Positions 1-11,268 of a stretch of DNA of 64,000 nt are shown in pieces. A program made the position numbers and the translations under genes. The first letter of the stretch is position 1. Every line of letters begins with the position of its first letter. Origin of the DNA: Blastocladiella emersonii ATCC 22665 (taxonomy: Eukaryota; Blastocladiomycota; Blastocladiomycetes; Blastocladiales; Blastocladiaceae); NCBI GenBank assembly GCA_025594325.1, contig JANHCV010000005.1, positions 461,501-525,500 of the forward strand, in the 5' to 3' direction. Under the pieces are notes generated by a model that was not told where the DNA came from, made no database searches, and saw nothing but the letters and a program-made list of their open reading frames with translations.

Positions 1-1719
1 TTACCACCATCCACGCCGCGTTCCAGCTCTCGCTCAAGGGGGAGACTCTCAGCCCCGACATCAAGCGCCTCCGCACCGACTCGGCTGTCGCCAGCGCGTG
101 GCAAGGACGTCACGCCGTGACCATCGACGAGTTCTCCATGTGCGACGCAGCTGCTCGGACGGGTCGACGCGAGCCTTCGCGACCTGCGTCGGTGCGACGA
201 GCCGTTTGGCGGCTGCATTGTCATGCTCGCCGGCGACCATTTGCAGCTTCGACCAGTGAACGGCACGGCGCTGTTCCAGCTACCCGAGGTGCTCGACAAT
301 GCGCCAGACTCGTTCTTCGAGCGGCTGCTCGCGTACGACACCACGGGCGCGAAAAAAAAAAAAAAGCACTCGGGCCAGCTCGCGTACTGGCGTGCGCGAC
401 GTGTCGTTCGACTCGTGCGCAGCAACCGGTTCGTCAACGGCCCATCACGGGGCAGGTGTCTCGACGCGTTCCGCCTCGACAAGGTCCCCGACGAGCTGCG
501 CCGCCTGCTCGACTCGCGCACGACCGCTCGCCTGCGCCAGTCGAGCGACGACCAGGGCAACAACGAGCTCAAGAAGATCCGCCAGACGCGCGGGCTCACA
601 GTCATTGCGCCCGACAACTACACGCGTCACACCTTCAACCTGCTGTACACGCGGCTCGCCGCTGCGGTCCCAGAACGCGTCGTGTTTCAGATCAAGGCCA
701 GCATCACGCGCAAGAAGGAGCGAAACGGCGCAACCGTCCGCCTCCCGATTGGCGAAAGGGACCTGTTCCGTCTCGCCGAGGAGCCCCACTCGATCACTCG
801 TTTGCCAACCATCCTCGAGGTCTTTGTCGGCATGGAAGTGCGCGTCAAGGTCAACCAGTGCGTCGAGAAGGGGTGCGCGAATGGCGCTATCGGCGTCGTG
901 CACCACATCGACTGGTTTCCGGGCACGACGTTTACCGAGGCCGGCTCGCGCATGTACCGCCCATCGCGGGAGCCACATACTGTGTGGATCGACCTGCCCG
1001 ACGCGCCGCCTGGCCCTCGGTTTCCTGGCATGCCGGCCGATTGGCCAGACACGGTCATCCCGCTCGCCGTGCACTCGGACGACTTTCTCTACAAGGAGGG
1101 CGGTATGACGTCGCGCGAGCGAACCGAACTCAAGACACCCGAGTCCAGCGCACTGTGCGCCAAGATGGTCAAGAACGTCGATACTCACAAGCAGTACAAG
1201 GACCACGAAAAGGTCAAGATCAAGCAGTTCCCAATCGTGCCCGCCTTTGCGATGACGGTGCACGGGGTCCAAGGCGTGACCAAGAACGCCATCATCTTGA
1301 CGGATCCGTGCCCAGCTGGCTCGTCTGGATCCATCAACGGGTCGTCGCTGTACGTTGCGCTCTCGCGGCTCCGCGAGAGCGCGTTTCTGTGGGTTCTCCA
1401 TCCGATCCCGGACAGCGTGTACGACGCCATGGTCCCTGATCCGCAGGCCGTGGCCGAAGACTTGCGGCTCCAGGCGCTAGACGTGTTGACTGAGGGCGCG
1501 TTCGCTCACGGACAAACCGTTGCGCACAACCACCCCCGAGCCGCGGAGCTCTTTTGCCACGCGATGCAAGAGCACCGCCAGATCAAGAGCGACAAGGAGG
1601 CGAAGCAGAAGGCGCGCGACCCAGAGTACTCAAGGCGGTATCGCGAGCGTAAGCGCGAGCAGAAGCGCGCTCCAGAACTGCATGAGCAGCGGCGGAGCAA
1701 GAGGCTTCGCGAGATTTAG
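1..1719 (+). pseudogene. PIF1-like DNA helicase, copy 1 (5' end outside window, frameshifted)
   Basis: Superfamily-1B 5'-3' DNA helicase of the PIF1/Helitron-helicase class. The window opens inside the gene, just before a TTIHAAF motif. Walker B (VTIDEFSM, 117-140) is in one frame; near 147-151 the reading must change frame, as two bases appear lost from a CG-rich run, and the remaining 498 codons from 223 are open to the TAG at 1719. This part carries motif III (GDHLQLRPV), motif V (AFAMTVHGVQG) and motif VI (LYVALSRL), then a basic Arg/Lys tail that could bind DNA. A 14-A run at 352-365 encodes poly-Lys. The downstream frame is nearly identical to the copy ending at 46762 and shares its frameshift, so the break predates the duplication. 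An AATAAA lies at 1742-1747. Family clear; activity doubtful. It may be the remains of a Helitron-type element, but no Rep domain is visible. Confidence 0.85.
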
Positions 1720-1729
1720 TGTAAGATTT

Positions 1730-1885
1730 CATTTGTAGTGTAATAAAGTATGCTTAGCTGCTTTCAATTTTTTTGGTGTGTGATGGGAACAGAGATGCGA
1801 CTCCATTTCATTTGTAGTGTTATAAAGTACACTTATATGCTTTCAATTAATTTGGTGTGTGATGGGAACAGAGATGCGACTCCAT
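1730..1885 (+). repeat. 79-bp tandem duplication in the helicase 3' flank
   Basis: Two diverged units start at 1730 and 1809, each beginning CATTTGTAGTGT and ending near GCGACTCCAT. Copy 2 at 46.78 kb has a single unit, so the doubling is specific to this copy. The first unit holds AATAAA, the second TATAAA. Confidence 0.9.
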
Positions 1886-1945
1886 AATGACGCGCGACTG
1901 TCAGCGGTACAAAACCTCCCGCGTGTGCCGTGCTCCAACGTGGCG

Positions 1946-1987
1946 GAGGGCTTTAGCCCTCGATAGAAGACCAGACGCGAAGCGTCT
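1946..1987 (+). other. Two short hairpins at the helicase-repeat terminus
   Basis: GAGGGCT-TT-AGCCCTC (1946-1961) and AGACGC-GAA-GCGTCT (1973-1987) are perfect inverted repeats 15-45 bp before the end of the repeat shared with copy 2 (equivalents 46910-46925 and 46937-46951). Paired hairpins near a terminus suit a mobile-element end or an RNA 3' structure. No clear CTRR Helitron terminus is shared by both copies. Confidence 0.6.
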
Positions 1988-2211
1988 AGGTGGTTCAAGT
2001 AAAATTACCGCTGTGAGCGGGTCGCGATAGCACGCCTTTGGTCGCGAGCCGCTCGAGACGACTCGCGGAAGAGACGCGTCGCGAAATCAGGTGATGTGGT
2101 CGTGACTGAGGCGCAGCTGATTTTTGCTCGTTGTGTCTCGCGGCTGCACGAGTCGGATCGCCCTCACTCCCCTCGCAAATGGTCAAACCCACATCCCTAG
2201 ACAGGCAACTT

Positions 2212-4022
2212 ATGGATACACGACCAGTGCTATCTATCCACACGATCCTCGAGGAGATCCTCGTCCGCGCCGTGTGGGCGCACGACGACCCCTACGACCT
2301 TGACGGACTCGCGCAGTATGCCTTCGTCCTACGCGAGCATGATGCTCCCCGCGTAGTGCGCGCCAACTTCCATTGCTCTCCGGAACTGTCAGTTGATGCC
2401 TCGCTCCTTTGCGGCCACATGTCGGCGCTCCACAAACGGCAACGACTGAGCTTGCCTCTGGCTTTGACGTATGATTGCTTCAAGGAGATCTCACAAGGCA
2501 ACGACCTTGCCGTTTTTGAGTGGATTCGCGATTCGGGTGTCGTAATCCCAGAGGGTAATTTTGCTTTCAGCGACCACGCTGACATCGCGCTCGGGGTACG
2601 GCGGCAATCATTCACGGGCATCGCCGGATCACGCTTAACACGGTGGATCATGTGTAGAGCCCCCGATCGACACCAGGCGTACCTGACGAGCAAATTCTTG
2701 CGAGCCTTGATGGAATCTCGAGCGGCCAGATCACCGAGCTGGATCTCCAGTACCAGATTATCACCAGGGACGGGATCCAGCTCCTCAACGACGCACTATC
2801 GAGCCCGAACCAGTGTCTCGAGTCTCTTCGTCTCGATTGCGCTTGCACGCTTGATATTCCGCGCTTCGTTGCCCTGCGCATTCCAAACACGCTTGTCAGC
2901 CTCAAGCTTGAGCCGTTGTGGTTCCCGCCACACACTAAACTCGATGCCTTTGATGGCCTGGTTTGGCCGTCACGGCTAGAGGAACTTTTCATTTCGGGTT
3001 GCCCCATGCTGCCGCGCGTTTACGCCGGGATCTTTTCTCGCTTTCCGCCTACGCTACATACTCTGGCCCTTTGCATGTGCAGCCTCGGTGACGCAGGACT
3101 GGTTAGCGTCCTTGTTGCACTTCCAGAAACGGTTCAGTTGCTCTCGCTTCGACAAGCTGACATCAGCAGCCGCGGGTTCAGCGATGCCAGCATGTACCTT
3201 CCTCCGCAGCTTCAATCGCTCGACTTGACCGACAACCTCAAATACAAGTCGGATTCTACCTGCGTTCAACAATGGGAACTTCCGACGACGCTTGTGTGCC
3301 TCAAAATGACCCGCTGCCGACTTGGCAACGTGGAGGCTCGAGCCCTGGCCTGCGCTCTGCCGCCAGGTCTCGAGTACCTTGATCTTGATAACTGCGGGCT
3401 CAGCGAAGACGACCTATCCGTCCTCGTTCGCTCCATGGCAAATTGCCAGCTCGCGACCATTAATATGTCCTACAACGAACTTAGTTACGAAACGCTCATG
3501 AACCTGGCGGACTCGTTTCTGCCATCGCTCGAGGTCCTTGCGCTTCGCGGCACAGGCATGAGCTGCGGAAAACTCAAATACCTTGCTGAACGCCTGCCGC
3601 GCTCGCTTCAAGAGCTTGACTTGGGCATTATTCGGCCAGTTGACCTGCACAATCTCCTAGACGGAGTCGCAGTCCTCACCGAGCATCTTCCGCCGCAACT
3701 CATCAAACTGTCCTTGGATCAAATCGGCCTGGTTGACGACTCGCTGATCGATCTCGTCCACGCGCTCCCCGTATCGCTTGAGTCACTCGTCCTCTCGAAT
3801 AATGACTTTACGGACGAAGGTGTCAGAGTGCTTGCAGAGTGGCTTCCTCCCAACCTCATGGAGCTCGAGCTCGTGGAGTGCGAATTAGTGACCGCGGACG
3901 GAAGAGACGCGCTTCGAAGCGCGGCATCGCCCACGCTACTTGAAGGACTGGAGCTGGACGACGACAGTGACGGAGACGATGATGACGAGGTTGACAACGA
4001 GTTGATGGAATTTGTTAACTAG
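2212..4022 (+). CDS. LRR (RNI-like) protein A with F-box-like N-terminus
   Basis: Predicted 582 aa from two exons, 2212-2595 and 2658-4022, with a 62-nt phase-0 intron (donor GTACGG, acceptor TGTAG). The start is placed at 2212 because the paralogues at 9323 and 16265 align from there; an in-frame ATG also lies at 2179. Residues 1-128 form a helical, F-box-like module ending in a single EWIRDSGVVIP motif. Exon 2 is a ribonuclease-inhibitor-like LRR array (units of the type LPPxLxxLxLxxCxLxDxGxxxL). The C-terminus is Asp/Glu-rich. F-box-LRR proteins usually select ubiquitination substrates; that role is inferred here from architecture only. The upstream region has GACGCGTC at 2073-2080. Without the intron the two frames do not join, and all three paralogues support the same splice. 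Confidence 0.82.
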
Positions 4023-4383
4023 AATGCTCAAGGTAATGGTATATGGTTGCCTGCTCGTAACTGCCGTATAGTGTTCGAATAGCCCGATCGAAAGGAGTTC
4101 GTTAGACGAAAGTACTTTCGAAACCCTAGTTTAGCCCCGATCGCGAAAAGGTAAGTTTCGCAGCGAACTCGAGGGACCCAGAAGTTCCAGCTGCGGCAAG
4201 GTTGAGGCAAGATAGCAAGTCATTTGCTCGCAGCGCTTTCCGTGAAAGGGAGTACAGGATCGGATGTCCGCCGTGGGCGCGAGGGGCATCCATCGACAAT
4301 CATCAGAGTAGAGGGAAGTAGCCGAGGTCGTCCGCCGTCAATGGGGGCGAGTTAAGTATGCTTCAGCTTCAGTCAAGTTGAGC

Positions 4384-4620
4384 TTCAGTCATCGGAAATC
4401 CGGGCCTTGCGAATTTGCGGCCAATTTACACGGTTTGGAGGCAAATTTTAAACCTGAGCAAATTTGCACCAAATTGAGCGGCGGCCCGCGGGTCGGCTAG
4501 GACAGCGAATTTGCAACCAATTGCCGCTCAATCTGCTGCGATTTGATGGCGGATTTGATGGCCAATTAGTGAGGCGAGCGATCCGGTTGGCGCGCAAATT
4601 GATGGCATATTCTCAAGATG
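4384..4620 (+). repeat. Cluster of AAATTTGC-type motifs with an inverted pair
   Basis: Variants of GCAAATTTG/GCGAATTTGC recur at least five times within 240 bp of otherwise GC-rich DNA. TTGAGCGGC and GCCGCTCAA form an inverted pair about 50 bp apart. A similar GCAAATTTGC occurs near 8082. Function unknown. Confidence 0.55.
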
Positions 4621-6026
4621 GGGACTGCGTTTTGGTACAAATTTGCGAGTGTATTGCGTACAGGGAGATCTCAGATACAGGTCAGGTCGCCACCGCCGCG
4701 GGTCGCGCGGCATGCGAGTCGGAATCAACGCCCATGCGCGACGACGATGCACGACAAGCAGGTACCGGAGCGGACCGCGGACGCCGTCTCCGGTTCGCCG
4801 CCCGTGACCGACCGGACAGCACGCGCCTCGTGCTTGACGCGATCCGCGGTCAGCTCGCGGCACGATGCCGAGTACAGAAACCGGCCGGGCGAGATGGTGG
4901 TCAGAGATCGCTGCTACAAGCAACAAAGGTCCGAGAGCTCATGTGAGTCGCGCTGCGCCTCGAGCGGCGTGTGACGAGGGCGTACCGAGTCGTCTTAGGA
5001 ATCGGCAACCTACAGCTTGCGGATGCTGCGCATCAGTTGTTGATCCGTCGAGAGGTGGCGGTTCGATGGTGCAGCGAGAGACCAGTGGATCACGAGGGGC
5101 TACGAGGAGCAATGTGAGCGAGCATGTCAGTCGCGCACCAACTCTTGCGCAGCCACGAGAAGAGTCAAGCGTACCTGCGACTGGGACTTGGCCCACGTGG
5201 TGGGCGCGGCCGAACCGCTTGAGCGAGCCTGTCGGCGCTACTGGCGCGAGCGTGCAGCGTGAGTGCATGAGACACGCGGTGGTGGTGTGGCGGAGACGGC
5301 GTACCGTCGCGAGCGAGGCTGACTTAATGGTCCCAGGTCCATGTGTCAGCAAATGTCGAGTCCCTGGTGGCAGACGCGCGCCGGCGGCTACATGGGCACC
5401 GCACAGGTGTCAGCACCTTTGACGAGCGCGCACGCGGCTGGTAGCCCGGTGGGGTCCCCTTGCGCTGCGCCGTGCTGCGCCCGAGGAACGAGCGCGGCGG
5501 AGCCCGCGTACGACGGTGCGCACGCGCGGCAGCGACGACACCGCTGGTCTCACAGCGCGTCGTCGACGCGCCAGAGCTGAGTGTGAAGGGCACCACACCG
5601 GGCGCACCGCCACGGGAGCGCAACACGACGGTCGGCGCGATGGGAGCCAAGCGCGCGGCGGCGGGCGCGGCAGCGGGACGCGACGCGTACCTGTTGACGG
5701 TCGCCGCGTGGTTGCCGTGCGTCGAGATCGTAGTGTGCTTCGTTGGCGGACGGGTGATACATTGCAGCGAGTGGTGATGAGCAAGGGAGCGTGGACCGAC
5801 CGCGGCGCGGCGAAAGAGTCACTCGGCCGCCCGACGCGCGCTCGCGGCAAAGTCCACGCCAAGCTGTGTCACGTGCGCGTGACCGCACACGTGTTTTCGC
5901 GACGCGTCTCGCAGCCCGTCTCGCAACCCGCCGTGCCACGACTCTCGCTCAGTTTCGCTAGCCTTGAAACGCGCGGTTAAAAAAAAAAAAAGAAAACGAC
6001 TAGCTGCACTTGAAAGCAGGACTGCG

Positions 6027-6055
6027 AGGGGAGGAGGGAGGAGGGAGGAGGGAGG
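6027..6055 (+). repeat. GGGAGGA microsatellite
   Basis: About four tandem GGGAGGA-type units with regularly spaced G-triplets, able in principle to form a G-quadruplex. Confidence 0.8.
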
Positions 6056-8198
6056 AACTGGCAGGGCACGGCGCGTTCCGGGTCGTGACGCGGCCGCGCG
6101 GTTACCCCCTTTGTTCTCGAGTCGATGAAAGCTTAGATGTTGGTTAGGCTTTGGAAGCGACGAGACCCTTGTCATGACAGTTCCTGGGGTCGCACCTCGC
6201 CGTTCCATTCCGCGCATTCGTGTCCACAGCGAGCGCCCACCGTTTCCTTCGTAAACAGGGGCCAAGAAGCGAGCCGGGTCTGATAACCGTGTCACAGTCG
6301 TACGGACAGACCAAGAGCGAGCTCATGCCTTCGGCTCTCTTGCCCGCGCGACGACAGGCGAATATTGCTGATGTGGCCGAACTCTGCTGTGTGAGAGCGA
6401 GTACCAAGCACATCGCAGCGGCCGGATCGCACCGCAGCTCACGCGAGGTTCTCAAGCGAGCCGCAAAGGGCATTCATCGCGTTTTGAGGGAATCTTGCGC
6501 CTGAACGAGCTCGCATGCCAAGCGTGAACGGACGCGGCCAACGTGACCCTGCGGTGGCGTCGGACGGTGGAGTTCACACGCCTGCCACAGCTCACTCAGT
6601 TGCTCCCTCCACCTTCCGGGCATATTTTACGTATGCTGCAGATAACACTTGATGTAATGTCTTAAACCCATGGACTTCTCTCAAATTGCGCTTAGTTTAT
6701 GTCTTCTTGCGCGATTCGAGCGCCGCGCCGAACCCGTAACACATGCATCGCCAGCCGCTGACGAGCCGCGCCTGTCGCTCCCAGCGCATCAGAAGTCATG
6801 TCCGCGTTTGATTTGACCGCCGGCAGCTTCAGCTAGTTGATAGGGCCGCTCGCCAAGTCGGAGACCCGCCCTTGAGTGACGAACAGAATGTCGCCTACTG
6901 ATCCATGACTCTACCATGAAGCTGGAAACGTTCACTTCGCGTTTCAACTCTAAAAGCGTCGCGTGGCAGATAGTGAAGCTCGATCACGCGGTGTTACATG
7001 TTCTACCAGCGTCAGAGGCAGCTTGAGCATGGCCGTTCCGCAACCCTGTGTTCAAGCAAAGGGATAGCACCATTCGCAACTCTCTGAAGTGGCCTTTGAT
7101 GCGTTCCAGGCGCTCAATCGCACCAACTGGATCGCATGCACCTCATTCAAGTCTGGAAAGATTTGCAACGTGCCGGTTCAGCGCCGTGGACGTGCTTCAC
7201 TGGTTGAGCGACCGTCCCGCGCGCTCTCGCAGAAGCGCTGACTTGTGAGCAAGCTAAGTACCAGGGCTCACCAGCTTTACTCGAGGCTGGCAATTGTTGT
7301 CCATTCGTGCTAGCGGAAGCGGTCCTTCACTCGCTCGCTCTCGTCAACTAGTACGAGTTAAACCAGCATGCGATCACGTTCAGACAGATGTTGGAGAACT
7401 CCGAACTCTTCTTGGCCGCTTGGCTTGCCGCGCCGGTAGGCGTCCATCTAAAAAGCTCGATCCGCAAGCGCAATCCGCAACAGCATGCGTACCGCAAACC
7501 CCTTCAGGCGAACACACGTTTCGCCCTCTGTAAACTGCAATCCCAGCCAGGAAACCAAGTTTATCTACCGAGGTAGAGGTAGTTGACCAGTTTGCCGCCA
7601 GGAGAAAGCCTGTTTACCCTCTGGATTGGATGATGTACTCGATTCGCGACCCCATGAATTCAAACAGTGTCTATCGTTTCCGTGCTCCTCTGAGCGCTGT
7701 GTATATTTCCGCGAGTCACATCCTTCACTCCGTTGCGCAGGAACGACTTTCGAGGTTAGCTTCTCGAATCAACCCCGGCGGTGTGTTAGCGTTGAGAATC
7801 CGATCGCCATTTTTTTCTCGACACCCGGCTTCCAACCACCCCAAAGCTTAATTAGCTCTTTTGTAGCTCCCACCACGATCAGTTCATCACCGTCAAGAAC
7901 AGCGCAATCGACTGAGCCGTTGTGGTGAAGAGTCCAACTTTCTCCAAGGGCAACTCTGACCACCGCGACCACCAGCGAAAAATCCCCCTGACCTCCCCCA
8001 TCACACTCAGGTATTGCATTGACCGGAAATCTTTGTTTGCGATTTCGACCCTCGCCCGACCCGGCCCAAGAATTGAGTGCAAATTTGCAGCTGGCCGCAC
8101 AATTTGTGATCCGCGATTTCCGATGCAGACGCGAAACAAGGGAGGGTCAAAATGCTTGCTGTTGCATGTTTCCAGTATCAGGCTCGCGGCGACAACAT

Positions 8199-8230
8199 AG
8201 TAAAATTCGACCACAGTAAAATTCGACCAC
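8199..8230 (+). repeat. 16-bp tandem duplication
   Basis: AGTAAAATTCGACCAC is repeated twice head to tail with no mismatch. Confidence 0.9.
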
Positions 8231-8554
8231 GCCGGCCCACTCCCCCAGTCATGGAATGGAATCCAAAGTCGGACGTCCTGGGCCATTGTGTTCTCGCCAC
8301 TCGATCTTTGCGGGGCTGTGTACTGTGAGCGCCGTCTCCCTCAAGGCACTGCGGTACGCGCCCGCCGCGTGCGGTGGTGCGAGACAACCAGACGCGTGAG
8401 ACATGCGCACGTGATAACGCGACGCGTCCAAATCGAACGTGTCCATTCAGAGCACCAAACCTAAATCACCTATCGCATCGTCCAACCCGGCGAACGGCAC
8501 TGCGCGAGTAATTCCATTCGCTCGCTCACTCCAGCGCTCGAGCACGTCAGCGCA

Positions 8555-8603
8555 ACTAAACCTAACCCAAAACCTAAATCTAAACCTAAATCTAAAACCC
8601 TCG
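8555..8603 (+). repeat. Telomere-like CCTAAA/TCTAAA tract
   Basis: A run of CCTAAA, CCTAACCC, CCTAAATCTAAA and TAAAACCC units (TTTAGG-type on the other strand). Single AAACCTAAAT words also occur at about 8456 and 8861, flanking the region next to the tRNA. It resembles a degenerate interstitial telomeric repeat (fungal telomeres are commonly TTAGGG) or a plant-like telo-box array. Confidence 0.65.
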
Positions 8604-8878
8604 CGCTGTCCACCGATTGCATTCGTCTTTCACCGCTCAGCTTACGGTGGAGACAAGCCGACAACTCGGCCCACATTACGAGCTCCCGCTTCATCGCTGG
8701 CGGGTTGATCGGCGATTGATCGCACAAATGATCCGGGACAATTGTGCATTGCACACGCATCCGCCGACCAAGAGAATCGATCGTCCGTAGAGAGGGACGC
8801 GAATACGCCGAGTGAGAGTACCGACCATCCCGTCGCAACGAGGCTTGCACTTCTCGCTCCAAACCTAAATCAAAAGAA

Positions 8879-8949
8879 TGCGCGCACCGGGAATCGAACC
8901 CGGAGCTCTACCTTGGGAGGGTAGAATTTTACCATTAAACCATGCGTGC
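8879..8949 (-). tRNA. tRNA-Gly (anticodon CCC)
   Basis: On the minus strand the 71-nt sequence folds as a cloverleaf. The anticodon stem CTACC/GGTAG encloses loop CTCCCAA with anticodon CCC; the T-arm is CCGGG-TTCGATT-CCCGG; the D-arm has the tRNA-Gly form GTTTAATGGTAAAAT; discriminator base A. There is no intron. The T-loop GGTTCGATTCC is a good B box. A TTTT run follows the 3' end, fitting a Pol III terminator. One acceptor pair (position 3 with 70) is A:C, the only flaw. Confidence 0.93.
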
Positions 8950-9322
8950 TTGCTTATCATCAAAGCAGCAGCGACAACAAACGTCGTCCCAGTGGCTGAA
9001 GGCCACACGTTCAAGTAGTGCACCGAATTCTCACAATCCGGGCATAGCGATCGCGTCGCGAACCACAACGACGACGCAAAAATCATGTGAGACGGACGGG
9101 TGGGAGTTCGGTTGGGTGGGCTTGCTCCAAGCGGCAGCGTTCAACCTCCCCCCTCCACTTCATGGTCACATGGGCAAGCTGTGCATTGCGCCACAACCGC
9201 GTGGCTGAATGCGTTGGCGAGGGCCGAAACCTGGCGCCAGGATTTCAGAAGGTCTCTATTGCTCCTCGCTGATAGACCGGCACATGGCAGCTGCCCACAT
9301 GTAACTTGCCGCAACGAAATCT

Positions 9323-11114
9323 ATGGAGCTCATGAAACACACACCGCGGTTGGACATCCACTTTATCATCGAGGCCATCCTGGTCGAGGCCGTCCTCCTT
9401 CACAGCAACCCCGACGACATCTTGGGCCTTGCGCAGTACTTTCGTGTTATGCGCGAGCATGAGATTCCCTCCGTGAGTCGTACCATCTTTGGAGTCGCCC
9501 CGAGCCTTTCTGTCAACAGCGCCTTGGCCCATGGCCGCATTCTCGTTCTTGAGAAGCGGCGCCAACTTGGCCTGTCGCTTACATTCACGAGCGATGCAGT
9601 CGAAGCTGCGGTCAAGTCTCGTCAACTTGCCGCCTTGGAATGGTTTCGCACCAGCAACATTCGAGTTCCTCTGGATATTAAACTGAATTCCTACGCTTGT
9701 CCAGCGCTCGGCGTCGGCTATCCCAAACGCAACCCCGAAGATTTCTACGCGATCGTTCGTATTAATTCCGAGCTTCAACTACCTGTGCACATCAACTCAT
9801 AGTTCGCCGGCTCTGTAGGAGTACGGAGACCCGCCCGTCCCGAACGCTACCATCCATGCCAGAGCCAACGGCATCTCGAATGGTCGACTCAAGTCGCTCT
9901 TCATCCAGGAGGAGCTTATTACCATGGATGGGCTTGCCGCGCTAAACGATGCGTTTGCGAGTTCGAGCTGCCAACTTGCCAAGCTAAAAATCAACTATTG
10001 TGTCTTCGACATGCAGCGGCTGCTCGCGCTTCGACTCCCCGACACGCTTAAGACGATTGAGCTCTGCGGCTACTGGTTCCAAAAGGTGATGCCGAGTGGC
10101 GCTTTCGATGCTTGGACTTGGCCTCCGCAGCTGGAAACGCTTGTCATGCTCCGCAGCACAACTTCTGCCCGTGCTATGGCTGCCCTCCTTGCCCCACTTC
10201 CAGCGACGCTTCGATCACTCGACCTGTCTGCCTGCAACCTTGGCGATGCGGGCCTGGCGCTAATCCTTCGCGCGCTTCCGCCGGGCATCACGTCCCTTCG
10301 AATCAGCCACACCGCGCTGACTGGCAGCGGCTTCGAGGTGGTTTCTTCGCTCCTTCCTCAACAGCTCGAGTACCTTGATGTCAGCGCAAACCAACTAGGC
10401 GAAATCAGCAACAATATTGAGCCAAGCTGGACTCTGCCTGAAACTTTGACTCGGCTTTGTTTGGACTGTTCCTTGACCACACCTGCAGCTATTCGTGCCC
10501 TTCTTGGTGCGCTTCAGCGCAACTGCGGAAACCTCGAAAGTATCTCACTCGCTGGCGCCAAGCTTGGACCGGCGCACCACAACCTCTCGAGTGTACTGCC
10601 TGCCACTCTCACGTCGCTCAAACTTGCAGGTACACATCTCTGCGCTAGTCACCTGGAGCACTACTTGGTCCGCTTGTCGTCAAGCCTGAAGTCGCTGGCG
10701 CTTTCCAACAACGTGGTCGAGCTTGATGTTGTCCAAGTGCTGGCAACGCGGATGCCTTCACACCTTGAATCGCTGGAGCTTGGCGACATGGACCTTTCCA
10801 ACGATGTGATGCCCATTTTCGTCCCTGTGCTTCCGAAGACCCTCAAGTACTTGAGCTTGGAGGGCAACCACATTGGTGACGAGGGCGCGATTCTGCTCGC
10901 TGCACATCTCCCGCCATGCCTCATCAGCCTTGAAATGAACGACACGGATATCGAAATTGATGGCGCAATCGCGCTTCACAGTGCTGCATCGGACGAGCTT
11001 CGGGCAGGGCTGGTCTTCCCAGACGAGTTAATCGAGGATCTCGACGGATTCGATGGTGAAGGTAGTGATGGGGAAGGTAGTGATGGCGAAGGTAGTGAGC
11101 AAGACGATGATTGA
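9323..11114 (+). CDS. LRR (RNI-like) protein B with F-box-like N-terminus
   Basis: Predicted 575 aa; exons 9323-9754 and 9819-11114 around a 64-nt phase-0 intron (donor GTTCGT, acceptor CTGTAG). Paralogue of proteins A and C. The N-terminal module (about 144 aa) contains ILVEAV...LAQYFRVMREHE and ends in ALEWFRTSNIRVP, which resembles the repeats of the LDWW protein at 11.3-14.3 kb. Exon 2 has about a dozen LRRs of RNI type (LPATLRSLDLSACNLGDAGL). The C-terminus is acidic, with a 15-bp tandem repeat encoding DGEGS units. Start chosen at 9323; a second ATG nine bases on gives nearly the same protein. It ends 154 bp from the convergent LDWW gene. A role as a substrate-recognition or sensor protein is inferred only. 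Confidence 0.83.
11052..11096 (+). repeat. 15-bp coding tandem repeat (three units)
   Basis: GATGGTGAAGGTAGT-type units at 11052, 11067 and 11082 encode the acidic DGEGS repeats of LRR protein B. Likely variable in copy number. Confidence 0.9.
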
Positions 11115-11268
11115 ACTGTACTTCTGTGCAGCCAATATATTTGCGAATTGTTCGCTGTTTTTCGATCTTGCAAGTGGCTTAAACTCACGTGAGTGGCGCG
11201 ACGCGTGCAAGCTCACACTCCCCCCACAAAAGCTGTCAAGGACCAATGAGACAGGCAGGCCATGACAT

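Larger units (their letters stand above)
1..2005 (+). repeat. Direct repeat copy 1 (partner 45041-46969)
   Basis: The sequence from 1 matches 45041 onward almost base for base through the helicase and its 3' flank; the match ends after a shared AAGTAAAAT. Differences seen: the poly-A run (14 A here; 12 A, a C, then 4 A in copy 2, an in-frame 3-nt change), an extra 79-bp tandem unit here, and a few substitutions in the last 30 bp. The left end of copy 1 is outside the window. Confidence 0.95.
4023..8878. other. 4.9 kb gene-poor region
   Basis: I find no convincing gene. All open frames are short, lack the local intron pattern and show no recognisable motif. What it holds: an AAATTTG-rich patch (4384-4620), a poly-A run (5980-5992), a GGGAGGA microsatellite (6027-6055), a 16-bp tandem pair (8199-8230), a telomere-like tract (8555-8603) and GACGCGTC palindromes at 5901 and 8421. 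A frame at 6220-6504 (94 codons) is the longest moderately non-repetitive one, but nothing supports it. Confidence 0.6.

Noticed and set aside
445-1401. Long minus-strand open frame opposite the helicase (also 45488-46444)
   Set aside because: It is the antisense shadow of the helicase in GC-rich DNA and has no motif of its own.
1913-2005. Hairpins before the helicase-repeat end taken as a Helitron 3' terminus
   Set aside because: The two copies do not share a CTRR terminus at a fixed distance from the hairpin, no AT target is clear, and no Rep domain was found.
6220-6504. A 94-codon plus-strand frame in the gene-poor region
   Set aside because: No recognisable motif, no neighbouring exons with the local splice pattern, and length expected by chance in this composition.
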